Below, piece by piece: positions 12,970 through 26,282 of a DNA stretch of 64,000 bases. Both the position numbers and the translations under genes were made by a program. Under the pieces are notes generated by a model. The model did not search any database and was not told the origin of the DNA. It saw nothing but the letters and a program-made list of their open reading frames with translations. The stretch's first letter is position 1; each line of letters starts with the position of its first letter. Origin of the DNA: Cupriavidus necator N-1 (GTDB lineage: Bacteria; Pseudomonadota; Gammaproteobacteria; Burkholderiales; Burkholderiaceae); assembly GCF_000219215.1 (NCBI RefSeq), contig NC_015723.1, positions 1,674,001-1,738,000 on the forward strand, given 5' to 3'.

Positions 12970-13335
12970 ATGACACCACGCTCCCGCATCGCCCGCCTGG
13001 CGCTGCCTCTGGCGGTGCTGGCGATGGCCGCCTCCCAGGCCGTCACGGCCGCCCCGGCCGATGCGCCGGCGGCGCCGTCGTCCACGGGACGCACCGCCGC
13101 GCCGCGCGACACCGAAGCCGCCAGCGACCGCGCCATCACTGCCGAAGTTCAGGCCCGCCTGGCAAACACGCACGTGCTGGACCGCGCCCGGATCCGTGTA
13201 TCCACCACTGACGGCGTGGTCAAGCTGGAAGGTACCGTGCGCGACGATAAACAGCGTACGATGGCAATGGAACTGGCTCGTTCGGTGCGCGGCGTGAGCG
13301 CCGTGTCAGACGAGCTGCGCGCCGGTACCGACTGA
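12970..13335 (+). CDS. Periplasmic BON-domain protein (OsmY-like)
   Basis: Protein of 121 residues with a cleavable signal peptide (about 28 residues ending in AVTAAPA), a Pro/Ala-rich linker, and one BON domain from about residue 52 (DRAITAEVQARL through VVKLEGTVRD to VRGVSAVSDEL). BON domains bind phospholipid or other surfaces; OsmY, the best known member with two copies, is induced by osmotic and stationary-phase stress. Here there is only one copy. A strong AGGAGG sits seven bases before the ATG. It is followed by two small charged proteins on the same strand with short gaps, and the whole trio lies next to the trehalose genes, which suggests a stress-related group. Confidence 0.8.
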   Translation: MTPRSRIARLALPLAVLAMAASQAVTAAPADAPAAPSSTGRTAAPRDTEAASDRAITAEVQARLANTHVLDRARIRVSTTDGVVKLEGTVRDDKQRTMAMELARSVRGVSAVSDELRAGTD

Positions 13336-13369
13336 CCGGCAGCGCCATGCCAACCTCCATGGAGACGCC

Positions 13370-13600
13370 ATGAGCACCCATCGCCAGCCCGACCATGACA
13401 TCACGCGGCGCCGCAGCGAGCGCCCCGATCCGCACAAGGGCGGCCCCGACACCGAGCATGAACGCGGCAAGCCCGGGCGCGACCGCCGCCATGATGTCGA
13501 ACGCGAGCACGACATTCCGGACGAGAACGGCGAGCCGCCTTCAGTCAGGCGCCGCGGCGGCCAGTCAGAAGAAAGCGAATCGCCGGTGGAGAACTACTGA
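13370..13600 (+). CDS. Small disordered, highly charged protein
   Basis: Protein of 76 residues with almost no hydrophobic residues: Arg, Asp, Glu, His and Pro dominate (HDITRRRSERPDPHKGG and similar). GGAG precedes the ATG. It has no signal peptide or membrane segment and is predicted by eye to be disordered throughout. It lies between the BON gene and another charged protein with gaps of 34 and 30 bp, so the three are probably cotranscribed. An overlapping frame (13395-13634) is also open but begins without a ribosome-binding site and was not chosen. No family is recognised; hydrophilin-like behaviour under water stress is a guess from composition. Confidence 0.55.
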   Translation: MSTHRQPDHDITRRRSERPDPHKGGPDTEHERGKPGRDRRHDVEREHDIPDENGEPPSVRRRGGQSEESESPVENY

Positions 13601-13630
13601 ATCCGCCGGGCCAACCGAACAGGAGGCACG

Positions 13631-14014
13631 ATGAGCAAGACCGTACGTACCCACCGTACCGGCCCACGCCACGGTGACCGCGTGGGCGGCACAGCGCCCG
13701 TGCCGCGCGAAGGCGCGCAGGCCTCCGCCGGCCGCCGTTCGCGCGAGAACACCGCGTCCGGCGCCGCGCGCGCCGACGCGGGCCATATCCCGAGCACGCT
13801 CGACCCCGATCTCGAACAGGAAACCGACGATATCGAGGAAGAAATCGAGCAACGCGAGAATGAGGCCCACACGGCGCAGGATGAGGAAAGCCCCGAGGAA
13901 GAGATCGCCGATGAAGTGGTGCATGCCGCCGAAGACCTGCCGGCCGAAGTGCCGGTCGACAAGGCCGACCACACCGATGAGCGCGAGGAGCGCCCACCCC
14001 GCGCATCGCGTTAG
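13631..14014 (+). CDS. Charged low-complexity protein, basic N-half and acidic C-half
   Basis: Protein of 127 residues starting after AGGAGG. The first 50 residues are basic (MSKTVRTHRTGPRHGDRVGG), the remainder strongly acidic (EQETDDIEEEIEQRENEA and onward), giving a polar, charge-segregated chain with a likely helical acidic segment around residues 58-100. It has no membrane segment and no signal peptide. It is the last of three short plus-strand genes before a terminator-like hairpin at 14046-14092. Function unknown; the composition is that of a hydrophilin or chaperone-like disordered protein, which is inference only. Confidence 0.55.
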   Translation: MSKTVRTHRTGPRHGDRVGGTAPVPREGAQASAGRRSRENTASGAARADAGHIPSTLDPDLEQETDDIEEEIEQRENEAHTAQDEESPEEEIADEVVHAAEDLPAEVPVDKADHTDEREERPPRASR

Positions 14015-14045
14015 ATAGCGCCCGGCAAGGGCGTATCAGGGCGGC

Positions 14046-14092
14046 AAGACGAACGGCCGGCCCCGGTGCGCCCGGGACCGCCGTCTTTGTTT
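14046..14092. terminator. Bidirectional terminator-like hairpin
   Basis: Imperfect GC-rich inverted repeat whose outer arms are AAGACG (14046) and CGTCTT (ending about 14087), followed by TTTGTTT on the plus strand. It sits between the convergent charged-protein gene and the minus-strand phosphatase-family gene and could serve both. Confidence 0.55.
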
Positions 14093-14115
14093 CAGGACGC
14101 TCATCGAAGCCGCCG

Positions 14116-14955
14116 TTATGTCGGCGCTGTGGGCACCTCAAAACGAGCCAGCAACGGCAGATGGTCGGAGGCCACGCGCGCCAGCGGCGAACGGTGGCTG
14201 GCCACCGACACCAGGTGCGCGCGCGGCGACACCCAGATGCGATCGAGCGCAAACACCGGCCAGCGCGACGGGAAGGTGGCGGTGTGCGGAGTGTGCTCGA
14301 AATACGCATGCAGCCAGCGCAACGGCCGGCCCCACAGGAACCACTCATTGACGTCACCGAGCAGGATGGTCGGCAACGGCGGCGCCGCGGCCACATAGTT
14401 GAGTAACTGCTGCACCTGGCGCCGGCGCTCGCCGGGGCGCAGGCCCAGGTGGGTGGCAATCACGCGCAGCGCGCTCTCCCGGCCTGACGCCGTGCACGCC
14501 AGCGTGACATCGATGGCACCGCGCGGCTCGCAGCCCTTCACCGTCAGGTCGATCTGGTTCACCGCCTGCGGCGCAAAGCGCGCCAGCAGCGCATTGCCAT
14601 AATCGGCATTGCCGCGCACGCGCGTAAAACCCGAGACCACGTGCATGCCGGTATGGCCGGCCAGGTATTCCAGGGTATGGTCGTTGCTGCTGCCGGATTC
14701 CACCTCCTGCAGCGCGACGATATCGGCGTCCAGTTCTTCCAGCACCGCTGCGACGCGGTCCGGCCGATAGCGGCGGTCGGTGCCCACGGCGCGGTGGATG
14801 TTGTAGCTGGCCACCATCATGCTGGCAATGCCGGCCGCGTCCGCCGGCCGCGCGCAGTGCAGCGCTGCCCGCGCGCCGGCGACCGCAAGCGTGTCGCCGG
14901 GGTCACGCGCCTGGGCAGGATTTACAAGAGACGGTAAGTCCGGTTGCATTCGCAT
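14116..14955 (-). CDS. Endonuclease/exonuclease/phosphatase family protein
   Basis: Protein of 279 residues in the Mg-dependent EEP superfamily (DNase I / inositol phosphatase fold). Catalytic landmarks in order are ASYNIHR, ALQEVESG (metal-binding Glu), THLGLRPGER (His), GDVNEW (Asp/Asn pair), LDRIWVSP and the C-terminal ASDHLPLLA (Asp-His). The core begins only around residue 47, so the true start may be one of the internal Met residues (MMVASYNIH); the annotated ATG at 14955 has no clear ribosome-binding site. No signal peptide or membrane segment is convincing. The substrate cannot be told from sequence: nucleic acid, phospholipid or inositol phosphate are all possible. Confidence 0.8.
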   Translation of the reverse strand: MRMQPDLPSLVNPAQARDPGDTLAVAGARAALHCARPADAAGIASMMVASYNIHRAVGTDRRYRPDRVAAVLEELDADIVALQEVESGSSNDHTLEYLAGHTGMHVVSGFTRVRGNADYGNALLARFAPQAVNQIDLTVKGCEPRGAIDVTLACTASGRESALRVIATHLGLRPGERRRQVQQLLNYVAAAPPLPTILLGDVNEWFLWGRPLRWLHAYFEHTPHTATFPSRWPVFALDRIWVSPRAHLVSVASHRSPLARVASDHLPLLARFEVPTAPT

Positions 14956-14979
14956 GGCCGGCAGCGCTGGCCGCCAGGC

Positions 14980-15330
14980 TCAGCTGCCATCCAGGAACGG
15001 GTTCGGCTTGCCGACGCGGCGGCCGAGGTCGGGGCTTTCCCAACGTGGGCCGCCCATGTACGGATCCGGGGCGCGCTGCATGGTCGTGTCAGGCACGCCA
15101 GGCTGCGCCGGCATGGTCGAAGGCTGGGCCTCTGGCGCGGGCGCCAGGTCGGTCCGGGTGGGCGCGTTGGCGCCCTGGGAATACGGGTCGAACTTGTCAG
15201 TGCTGCGCGCGCCTTGAGAATACGGGTCATAGGTGCCGCGCGGCGTGCCCGGCGCCTGCGCCATGGCGGGAATTGCGGCAGCGGCCAGGGCCACGGCTGC
15301 AAGGAGTCGGAAGGGGCGGATATGCTTCAT
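14980..15330 (-). CDS. Small secreted protein with DPYSQGA repeats
   Basis: Protein of 116 residues with a clear signal peptide (MKHIRPFRLLAAVALAAAA then IPAMAQA). The mature part carries two near-identical repeats, TYDPYSQGARSTD and KFDPYSQGANAPT, then weaker copies PDPYMGGPR and NPFLDGS, in a Pro/Ala/Thr-rich chain. AGGTAACC precedes the ATG. A second protein in this window (53965-54318) has the same architecture with DPYTDGAR-type repeats. The function of this type is unknown to me. It lies upstream of the phosphatase-family gene on the same strand (24-bp gap), so they may share a transcript. Confidence 0.65.
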   Translation of the reverse strand: MKHIRPFRLLAAVALAAAAIPAMAQAPGTPRGTYDPYSQGARSTDKFDPYSQGANAPTRTDLAPAPEAQPSTMPAQPGVPDTTMQRAPDPYMGGPRWESPDLGRRVGKPNPFLDGS

Positions 15331-15427
15331 GGTTACCTCCGTTGCACGCGATGTGCGCGCCAGTAGCCATGATCAAGCGAAAGGCGTGCCCGTACGCCCT
15401 TCGCTGTGCCAACCCTGCGCAAACCCC

Positions 15428-21289
<5,862 letters not shown>

Positions 21290-21343
21290 GATTTCTCTTT
21301 TCGAATCAGGACGTTAAGGAGGGGTCAGGAGGCGGCCAGACCA

Positions 21344-21359
21344 CTGTACATCCATACAG
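21344..21359. promoter_or_regulatory. LexA (SOS) box upstream of uvrA
   Basis: CTGTACATCCATACAG matches the proteobacterial LexA consensus CTGT-N8-ACAG exactly. It lies 55 bp upstream of the GTG start of the tandem uvrA gene on the minus strand, the usual distance for an SOS operator overlapping a promoter. It implies DNA-damage induction of this uvrA. Confidence 0.8.
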
Positions 21360-21493
21360 TCTATCAGGTTGGAAAAGAATTGGTATCGATCACGTCGCCC
21401 GGAATCAGACAAGTGACGGTGCGGCGCGAGAGGCGAGCGGCTTTCATGGACGTTCGCCCCATGCCAATGCCTGACTTTCGCTGTATTGCTATT

Positions 21494-21515
21494 TATCGAT
21501 TACCGATATACGATA
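21494..21515. promoter_or_regulatory. Candidate HigA operator
   Basis: Imperfect 22-bp inverted repeat with TATCG/CGATA arms in an AT-rich patch, ending on the A of the higB start codon. HigA-type antitoxins autoregulate their operons from palindromes at this position, so this is the best operator candidate. Binding is inferred. Confidence 0.45.
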
Positions 21516-21793
21516 TGATCCAGTCATTCAGATGTTCCGACACCGCTGAACTGTTCGCGGGCCGCTGCGTACCACGCTTCGGCAATATCCGCGCCGTGGC
21601 CGAACGCAAGCTGCGGCTGCTGCAGAGTGCGTCGACGCTGGAGTTCCCGCGCTCCCCGCCGGGCAATCGCCTGCAGTTACTGGCGGGCGACCGCAAAGGC
21701 CGCTACAGCATCCGCATCAACGAACAGTGGCGAATCTGCTTCATCTGGACCCACGACGGCCCGGCGGCCGTTGAGATCATCGACTATCACTGA
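21515..21793 (+). CDS. higB: HigB-family toxin (RelE superfamily mRNA interferase)
   Basis: Protein of 92 residues of the plasmid-maintenance-killer / HigB type, which cleaves mRNA at the ribosome. Family blocks seen are MIQSFRCSDTAELF, the basic stretch AERKLRLLQSAS, LEFPRSPPGNRLQLLAGDRKGRYSIRIN and the C-terminal EQWRICFIW followed by VEIIDYH. The start at 21515 gives the standard family length; an open frame runs upstream to 21380 but that part does not look like HigB. The gene precedes its antitoxin, the usual order for HigBA and the reverse of most toxin-antitoxin pairs. Base composition upstream is AT-rich compared with neighbours, consistent with a mobile module. Confidence 0.88.
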   Translation: MIQSFRCSDTAELFAGRCVPRFGNIRAVAERKLRLLQSASTLEFPRSPPGNRLQLLAGDRKGRYSIRINEQWRICFIWTHDGPAAVEIIDYH

Positions 21794-21804
21794 GGAAGAC
21801 TGAC

Positions 21805-22140
21805 ATGGTTCGCTTCAAGGACGGCATGCGTCCCATCCACCCGGGCGAAATCCTGCGCGAGGATTTCCTGGTACCGCTCAACATGAGCGCCAACGCCCTG
21901 GCCCTCGCGCTGCGCGTGACCGCGGCGCGCATCAACGACATCGTCCGCGAGCAACGTGGCATCACGCCGGACACCGCCCTGCGCCTGGCGCGCTATTTTG
22001 GCGGCGATGCGCAGTCGTGGTTGAACTTGCAGCTGGACTATGGCCTGAAGGTCGCGCAGCGCGACCACGGCGAGCGGATCATGGCGGAAGTGGCGCCGCG
22101 CAATGCGGCGGCGGCCGGTCAGCCGGCTGCGGAAAAGTAG
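21805..22140 (+). CDS. higA: HigA-family antitoxin
   Basis: Protein of 111 residues with an XRE-type helix-turn-helix (MSANALALALRVTAARINDIVREQRGI, recognition helix around residues 45-60), opening with the typical RPIHPGEILREDFLVPLNM. GAGGAAG precedes the ATG 12 bp after the higB stop, so the pair is cotranscribed. It should neutralise HigB and repress the operon. The last 20 residues are Ala/Pro-rich and probably disordered. It is convergent with the serine hydrolase gene. Confidence 0.9.
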   Translation: MVRFKDGMRPIHPGEILREDFLVPLNMSANALALALRVTAARINDIVREQRGITPDTALRLARYFGGDAQSWLNLQLDYGLKVAQRDHGERIMAEVAPRNAAAAGQPAAEK

Positions 22141-22189
22141 AGAACGGTGTTACCGGGGCGACGCTGGGCACGCCGCCCGGTCCATCACC

Positions 22190-23560
22190 CTATCGCATCA
22201 GCGTTTCCGCCAGCGCCCGGAAGGCGCGGAACGTGATCGGATTGTTGGCCGCGTTGCCGGCCACGGGGTGCGACGCGTAGCGCACGATGGTCAGCTCGGC
22301 CTTGGGGTCGATATAGATGCGCTGGCCATGGATGCCGGCGGCCTGGAACATGCCGTGGCTGTCGTGCGAGACCCACCACATGTCGCGATAGCTCCAGCCC
22401 GGCAGCACCGGCGCGCTGGCCGACCTGGCAAACTGGTCCCGGTCGCCGCCGCCGCGGATATCCGCCACGACCGAGGCCGGAATGATCTGCTTGCCATTGA
22501 AGCGCCCGTTGCCGCGGATGGTCTCGCCAAAGCGCGCGAGGTCGCGCAGCGTGGTGTTCAGCCCGCCGCCGCCCGACTCCGTGCCGATGCTGTCCACGGT
22601 GAAGTACGCATCCTGCTCCGCACCCATCGGTTGCCAGATCCGCTCCGAGAGCAGCTTGGCCAGCGATTGGCCCGAGGCCCTGCGCACGATCCACGCGAGC
22701 ACCTCGGCATTGACCGTCTTGTACGCAAACACAGCATTGTGGTCGCCTTCCTTCTGCAGGGTCTTCAGGAAGTCATAGAAACTCCCCGGGCCGCTGTAGC
22801 CCGCCGGGCGGCCCAGCATGCCGCCCGCACGCGCGTAGTCCCACACCTCTGCCTTTGGATTGGCATAGTCCTCGGAGTAGCGCACGCCGATGGTCATGTC
22901 CATGACCTGCCGCACCGTGGCGTCACCATAGGCCGTGCCAGCCAGCTCGGGCAGGTAGCGCGTCACCGGTGCTGCTGGGTCGAGCTTGCCGTCCGCTGCA
23001 AGCATCGCGGCCAGCGTGCCGACGAATGACTTCGTGACCGACATGGCGATATGGGGCGTGTGCCCGTCAAGCGCGCCGAAATAGCGCTCATAGATGACCT
23101 TGCCCTTGTGCATCACCAGGATGCCGTCGGTGTAGGTCAGCGCCAGCATCTCGTCGAAGGTGCGGCGGGTGCCATCGACATCGGTGAATGCCACCGCGCC
23201 GATGTCGCGTTCCGCACGCGGCAGCGCGCTGGCCGGGCCGGCGCCGCGCCAGACGGACGCGGTCGGCACCAGTTCACGGATATGCGAGAACAGCCAGCGA
23301 TTGCGCGGGAACCTGTCGGCGCCCGGCGTATGCGTGATCAGCTTGTCCGGCGGCGGGGGGAAGCCCTGCATCCAGCCCAGGCGGTTCGGGTCGCTGTCCA
23401 GCGCGGCGACCAGCGTCGGCGCCGCGGCTGCCGGGGCGGCCGCACTCCCGGCGGTGCTGCCGGCGCTCTGGCTCCAGGCCGGCAGGCTGGCCGCGCACAG
23501 CGCCATGCATGCTAGGCGGCGCCAGGGGCGCGAGGATTCCGGAAGGGTCTTCAACGACAT
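22190..23560 (-). CDS. Secreted serine hydrolase, beta-lactamase/NylB-like
   Basis: Protein of 456 residues of the class C beta-lactamase / DD-peptidase fold, closest in style to 6-aminohexanoate-dimer hydrolase and other esterases. The SxxK pair is Ser174-Lys177 in MSVTKSFVG. The tyrosine position is probably FAYKTVN, and a later HGQRIYID replaces the KTG-like strand. It has a signal peptide (WRRLACMALCAASLPAWSQS) and an Ala-rich linker. The start is chosen at 23560 because AAGGAG precedes it; the frame is open further up. It lies 46 bp downstream of a marR gene on the same strand and is probably its main target. The substrate is unknown. Confidence 0.8.
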   Translation of the reverse strand: MSLKTLPESSRPWRRLACMALCAASLPAWSQSAGSTAGSAAAPAAAAPTLVAALDSDPNRLGWMQGFPPPPDKLITHTPGADRFPRNRWLFSHIRELVPTASVWRGAGPASALPRAERDIGAVAFTDVDGTRRTFDEMLALTYTDGILVMHKGKVIYERYFGALDGHTPHIAMSVTKSFVGTLAAMLAADGKLDPAAPVTRYLPELAGTAYGDATVRQVMDMTIGVRYSEDYANPKAEVWDYARAGGMLGRPAGYSGPGSFYDFLKTLQKEGDHNAVFAYKTVNAEVLAWIVRRASGQSLAKLLSERIWQPMGAEQDAYFTVDSIGTESGGGGLNTTLRDLARFGETIRGNGRFNGKQIIPASVVADIRGGGDRDQFARSASAPVLPGWSYRDMWWVSHDSHGMFQAAGIHGQRIYIDPKAELTIVRYASHPVAGNAANNPITFRAFRALAETLMR

Positions 23561-23606
23561 GCTGTCTCCTTGCTTTGTTTTGATTGAGGGATTGCCGCCC
23601 GCAGGG

Positions 23607-24086
23607 CTAGCCCGCCTGCGCATCCGCGCCCTGCTGATGCTCGATCAAAGCCGCGGTCAGCTTGTCAATGCAGCGATCCAGCGTCTGCACTTCCGCTTCC
23701 GTCAGCACGGAGAGAAACATCTTCTCCAGCACGTCGCCGCGCTGGTACGTCTGCGCGACCAGTGCTTCGCCCGCCGCTGTCAGGTAGAGGTTCAGCTGCC
23801 TGGCATCGGCCTCGCCGACTTCACGGCGCAGCAGGCCCCGCTTTGCCAGCGCGGTGACCAGCTTGGAAGTCACCGTTTTCTCCAGCAGCACCAGTTCGAT
23901 CAGGCGCGTCAGCGTCAGGCCCGGCTCCAGCCCGGCAAAACGCAGCACACGCAACTCCCGCAGGCCGATGCCGAACTCGCGCTCGTAAAAGCCGGAGGCA
24001 GAGCTCTTGGTCATTTCACAGAGGCGGTTCAAGCGGAACGACATGAATTCCAGGATGGAATCGGTGGTGCTGGCAGTGTTGGACAT
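23607..24086 (-). CDS. MarR-family transcriptional regulator
   Basis: Protein of 159 residues with a winged helix-turn-helix (LTRLIELVLLEKTVTSKLVTAL, then the wing KRGLLRREVGEADARQ). MarR proteins act as dimers that release DNA on binding phenolic or other small ligands. It is cotranscribed with the downstream serine hydrolase. A palindrome overlaps its own promoter at 24110-24120, so autorepression is likely. No ribosome-binding site is clear before the ATG. Confidence 0.85.
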   Translation of the reverse strand: MSNTASTTDSILEFMSFRLNRLCEMTKSSASGFYEREFGIGLRELRVLRFAGLEPGLTLTRLIELVLLEKTVTSKLVTALAKRGLLRREVGEADARQLNLYLTAAGEALVAQTYQRGDVLEKMFLSVLTEAEVQTLDRCIDKLTAALIEHQQGADAQAG

Positions 24087-24109
24087 GGGAACAGGTGATC
24101 AGGCGGCCA

Positions 24110-24142
24110 ATAGATTCTATGGGCAATAGTTTCCATCAGCAA
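24110..24142 (-). promoter_or_regulatory. marR promoter with overlapping palindrome
   Basis: On the minus strand TTGCTG (24142-24137) and TAGAAT (24119-24114) are 17 bp apart, a good sigma-70 promoter. The -10 is covered by the perfect palindrome ATAGATTCTAT at 24110-24120. This is the expected layout for MarR autorepression. Confidence 0.55.
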
Positions 24143-24183
24143 CTAACCAAGGGTAAATACGGTTCGACGGGCTATCGCCTGGC

Positions 24184-24223
24184 AAAAGAAAAGGCCCGCC
24201 CCAGGATTCCTGGCAGCGGGCCT
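24184..24223 (-). terminator. Rho-independent terminator of ribA
   Basis: Read on the minus strand, AGGCCCGC pairs with GCGGGCCT around an inner CCAGG/CCTGG stem, then comes a TTTTCTTTT tract. It starts about 42 bp after the ribA stop. Confidence 0.8.
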
Positions 24224-24264
24224 GTGCAGGCAGCGCGGCGGCTGCCTTCAGTACTCAACCGCGA

Positions 24265-24861
24265 TCAGTCAAGCAGGTGCCCCATGCGCGTGCGCTTGGT
24301 GGCCAGGTACTTCTCGTTCTCGGCGTTGGACGGCACGATGTGGCGTAACTGCTCCGAGACCGTGATGCCGGCTTTCTCGAGCGCGGCGGCCTTGAGCGGA
24401 TTGTTGCTCATCAGGCGCACGGACTTGACGCCCCACTGGTGCAGCAGATCGGCGGCAAAGGCGTAGTTGCGCGCGTCGATTTCCTGGCCCAGGGCCAGGT
24501 TGGCGTCGACGGTGTCGAGCCCGCCGTCCTGCAGGCGGTAGGCGCGGATCTTCTCGGCCAGGCCAATGCCGCGGCCTTCATGCCCGCGCAGGTACAGCAG
24601 GATGCCGCGGCCTTCGGCGGCGATCTTTTCCATCGCGAGCTCGAGCTGCGGGCCGCAGTCGCACCGGCAGGAACCGAAGACGTCGCCGGTCAGGCATTCG
24701 GAATGCATGCGGATCAGGACGTCATCGCCCGTCACATCGCCCACGCTGAGGGCCAGGTGTTCGATGCCTGAATCGGCGCCCTTGAAGGCGTGCGCCGTAA
24801 AGTCGCCGAATCGCGTCGGCAGGCGCGCCGAGTCGATCAGCTCAATTTCTGTGTCATTCAT
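24265..24861 (-). CDS. ribA: GTP cyclohydrolase II RibA
   Basis: Stand-alone enzyme of 198 residues that opens the imidazole ring of GTP to give the first riboflavin intermediate plus formate and pyrophosphate. The zinc cysteines are in SECLTGDVFGSCRCDCG (C..C.C spacing as in E. coli RibA). Also present are YLRGHEGRGIGL with the catalytic region, DTVDANLALG, and SNNPLKAAALEKAGI. The ATG at 24861 gives the E. coli length; an in-frame TTG at 24879 is also possible, neither having a strong ribosome-binding site. No other rib gene is adjacent. A divergent GTP cyclohydrolase-like protein (Urc1) is encoded at 44895-46133. Confidence 0.93.
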   Translation of the reverse strand: MNDTEIELIDSARLPTRFGDFTAHAFKGADSGIEHLALSVGDVTGDDVLIRMHSECLTGDVFGSCRCDCGPQLELAMEKIAAEGRGILLYLRGHEGRGIGLAEKIRAYRLQDGGLDTVDANLALGQEIDARNYAFAADLLHQWGVKSVRLMSNNPLKAAALEKAGITVSEQLRHIVPSNAENEKYLATKRTRMGHLLD

Positions 24862-25128
24862 ACCGGAATTCGTGGTCAAAAGGCGGGGGCGCGGCCCGGC
24901 ACCGCCGACATTATGAGCGGAATTGCGCCTTCGCGCTCGGATTCCCCGCCGTGGCGGGACGGGGCGGCCGTCGGCGAAGTCCTACAGCAGTACGCGCGAT
25001 CCACTTATGCAGCCGCTTCAGCCGGGTCGGTAGACTCGGTTTACAGGACATTCGCCAGAGCCGTCCCAGGCATCCGAAGCGCATTGTGCATCACCTGACG
25101 GCGGCCCTCGGCCCCAGCAGGAGCAGGC

Positions 25129-25659
25129 ATGACCGGTAATCCCTTGAACGCTGAGCAAGCCAGTACCAAGATCGCAGCACTGTTCGATACCAGGTCGGCA
25201 GCCAGCGACGCCGCCGAACGGGTCTCCCATGAGGCCCACCTCAAGCGCGGGCAGGTGCGGCTAGTGCACCCATACGAAGCGCACTTCGGCCGCAAGCTGG
25301 AGCCCGAGGACGACGCCATCGCGCGCACCGCGGTGCGCTCGCACCTGATGATGGGTGCGCTGGGCGTGGTGATCGGGCTAGCCATTGTCGGCATCCTGCA
25401 CCGGCAGGAGGTCGAGGCCGTCATGGACAGCCCGGGCCTCGCCGCCGGGGCGGCCATCTTCCTGGGCTTGGTGTTCGGCTTGCTGCTGGCGGGGCTGATG
25501 ACCGCGCGGCCGGACCATCAACTGGTGATTACGCCGGTGCGTGAGGCCGTGCAGCATGGCCGCTGGGCGCTGCTGGTACACCCGACCACGCCGCAGCAAT
25601 GCCACGAAGCCTTGCGCGCACTGCGCAATACCACGGCCGAGGTGCTCCGGACAGCCTGA
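25129..25659 (+). CDS. Membrane protein with two transmembrane segments, unknown function
   Basis: Protein of 176 residues. The first 70 residues are soluble (KIAALFDTRSAASDAAERV resembles the start of small stress-protein domains). Two hydrophobic helices follow, about residues 73-93 (MMGALGVVIGLAIVGIL) and 104-126 (GLAAGAAIFLGLVFGLLLAG), then a soluble tail with ITPVREAVQHGRWALLVHP. Such two-helix hairpins are typical of inner-membrane stress proteins of unknown role. AGGAG precedes the ATG. Its TGA stop directly abuts the stop of the convergent Lrp-type gene, the two sharing the palindrome TGATCA. Confidence 0.65.
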   Translation: MTGNPLNAEQASTKIAALFDTRSAASDAAERVSHEAHLKRGQVRLVHPYEAHFGRKLEPEDDAIARTAVRSHLMMGALGVVIGLAIVGILHRQEVEAVMDSPGLAAGAAIFLGLVFGLLLAGLMTARPDHQLVITPVREAVQHGRWALLVHPTTPQQCHEALRALRNTTAEVLRTA

Positions 25660-26130
25660 TCAGGGCTCGACCGAAGGCTCGCGCTTGAGGGTGCGCAGCA
25701 CAAAGGTCGAGCGGCTGTGGCGCAGGCCAGGCAGCTTGTAGAGCTTGTGCCGCAGGAACTCCTCATAGCCCAGGGTCCCCGCCACGGCGACCTTGATCAG
25801 GTAGTCATATTCGCCCGTCAGCAAGTGGGCCTCCATCACCTCAGGCAATTCCGCCAGCGCCTTGCCGAAGCGGTACAGCATGTCGTCGTCGTGCCGCTCG
25901 AGCGTGACCTCGATCAGCACGGTATCGGGCAAGCCCAGCGCCTTCTGGTTCAGCAGCGCGGCGTAGCCTTCGATCACCCCGCTTTCTTCCAGCGCGCGCA
26001 CGCGGTTCCAGCAAGGCGTGGCCGACAGGCCGACTTGCTCGGCCAGCCGCGCATTGGACAGGCGGCCATCACGCCGCAGTTCACGCAGGATGCGCCGGTC
26101 GGTGTCGTCGAGTTTGGGAGGCTGTGCCAT
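25660..26130 (-). CDS. Lrp/AsnC-family transcriptional regulator
   Basis: Protein of 156 residues with the N-terminal helix-turn-helix (LDDTDRRILRELRRDGRLSN, then AEQVGLSATPCWNRVRALEE) and a C-terminal RAM/ACT-like ligand-binding domain (TGEYDYLIKVAVAGTLGYEEF). Lrp-type proteins form octamers and respond to amino acids. It is divergent from a small ACT-like gene at 26283, which it may control. The regulated amino acid cannot be told. The start ATG has no strong ribosome-binding site but its position fits the family. Confidence 0.87.
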   Translation of the reverse strand: MAQPPKLDDTDRRILRELRRDGRLSNARLAEQVGLSATPCWNRVRALEESGVIEGYAALLNQKALGLPDTVLIEVTLERHDDDMLYRFGKALAELPEVMEAHLLTGEYDYLIKVAVAGTLGYEEFLRHKLYKLPGLRHSRSTFVLRTLKREPSVEP

Positions 26131-26282
26131 CGCAATCGCTCACAAGAAAAGAAACATCCTCAAATTCTGCCATACATGGATACCTATTCTTCAATATGAT
26201 CCATGTCGGAGAAAATAGAGAAGCCAATTTCGGGCAACGGCTGGTAAATTTACCCTATCGAACGACCTGCCGGAAACGACAC

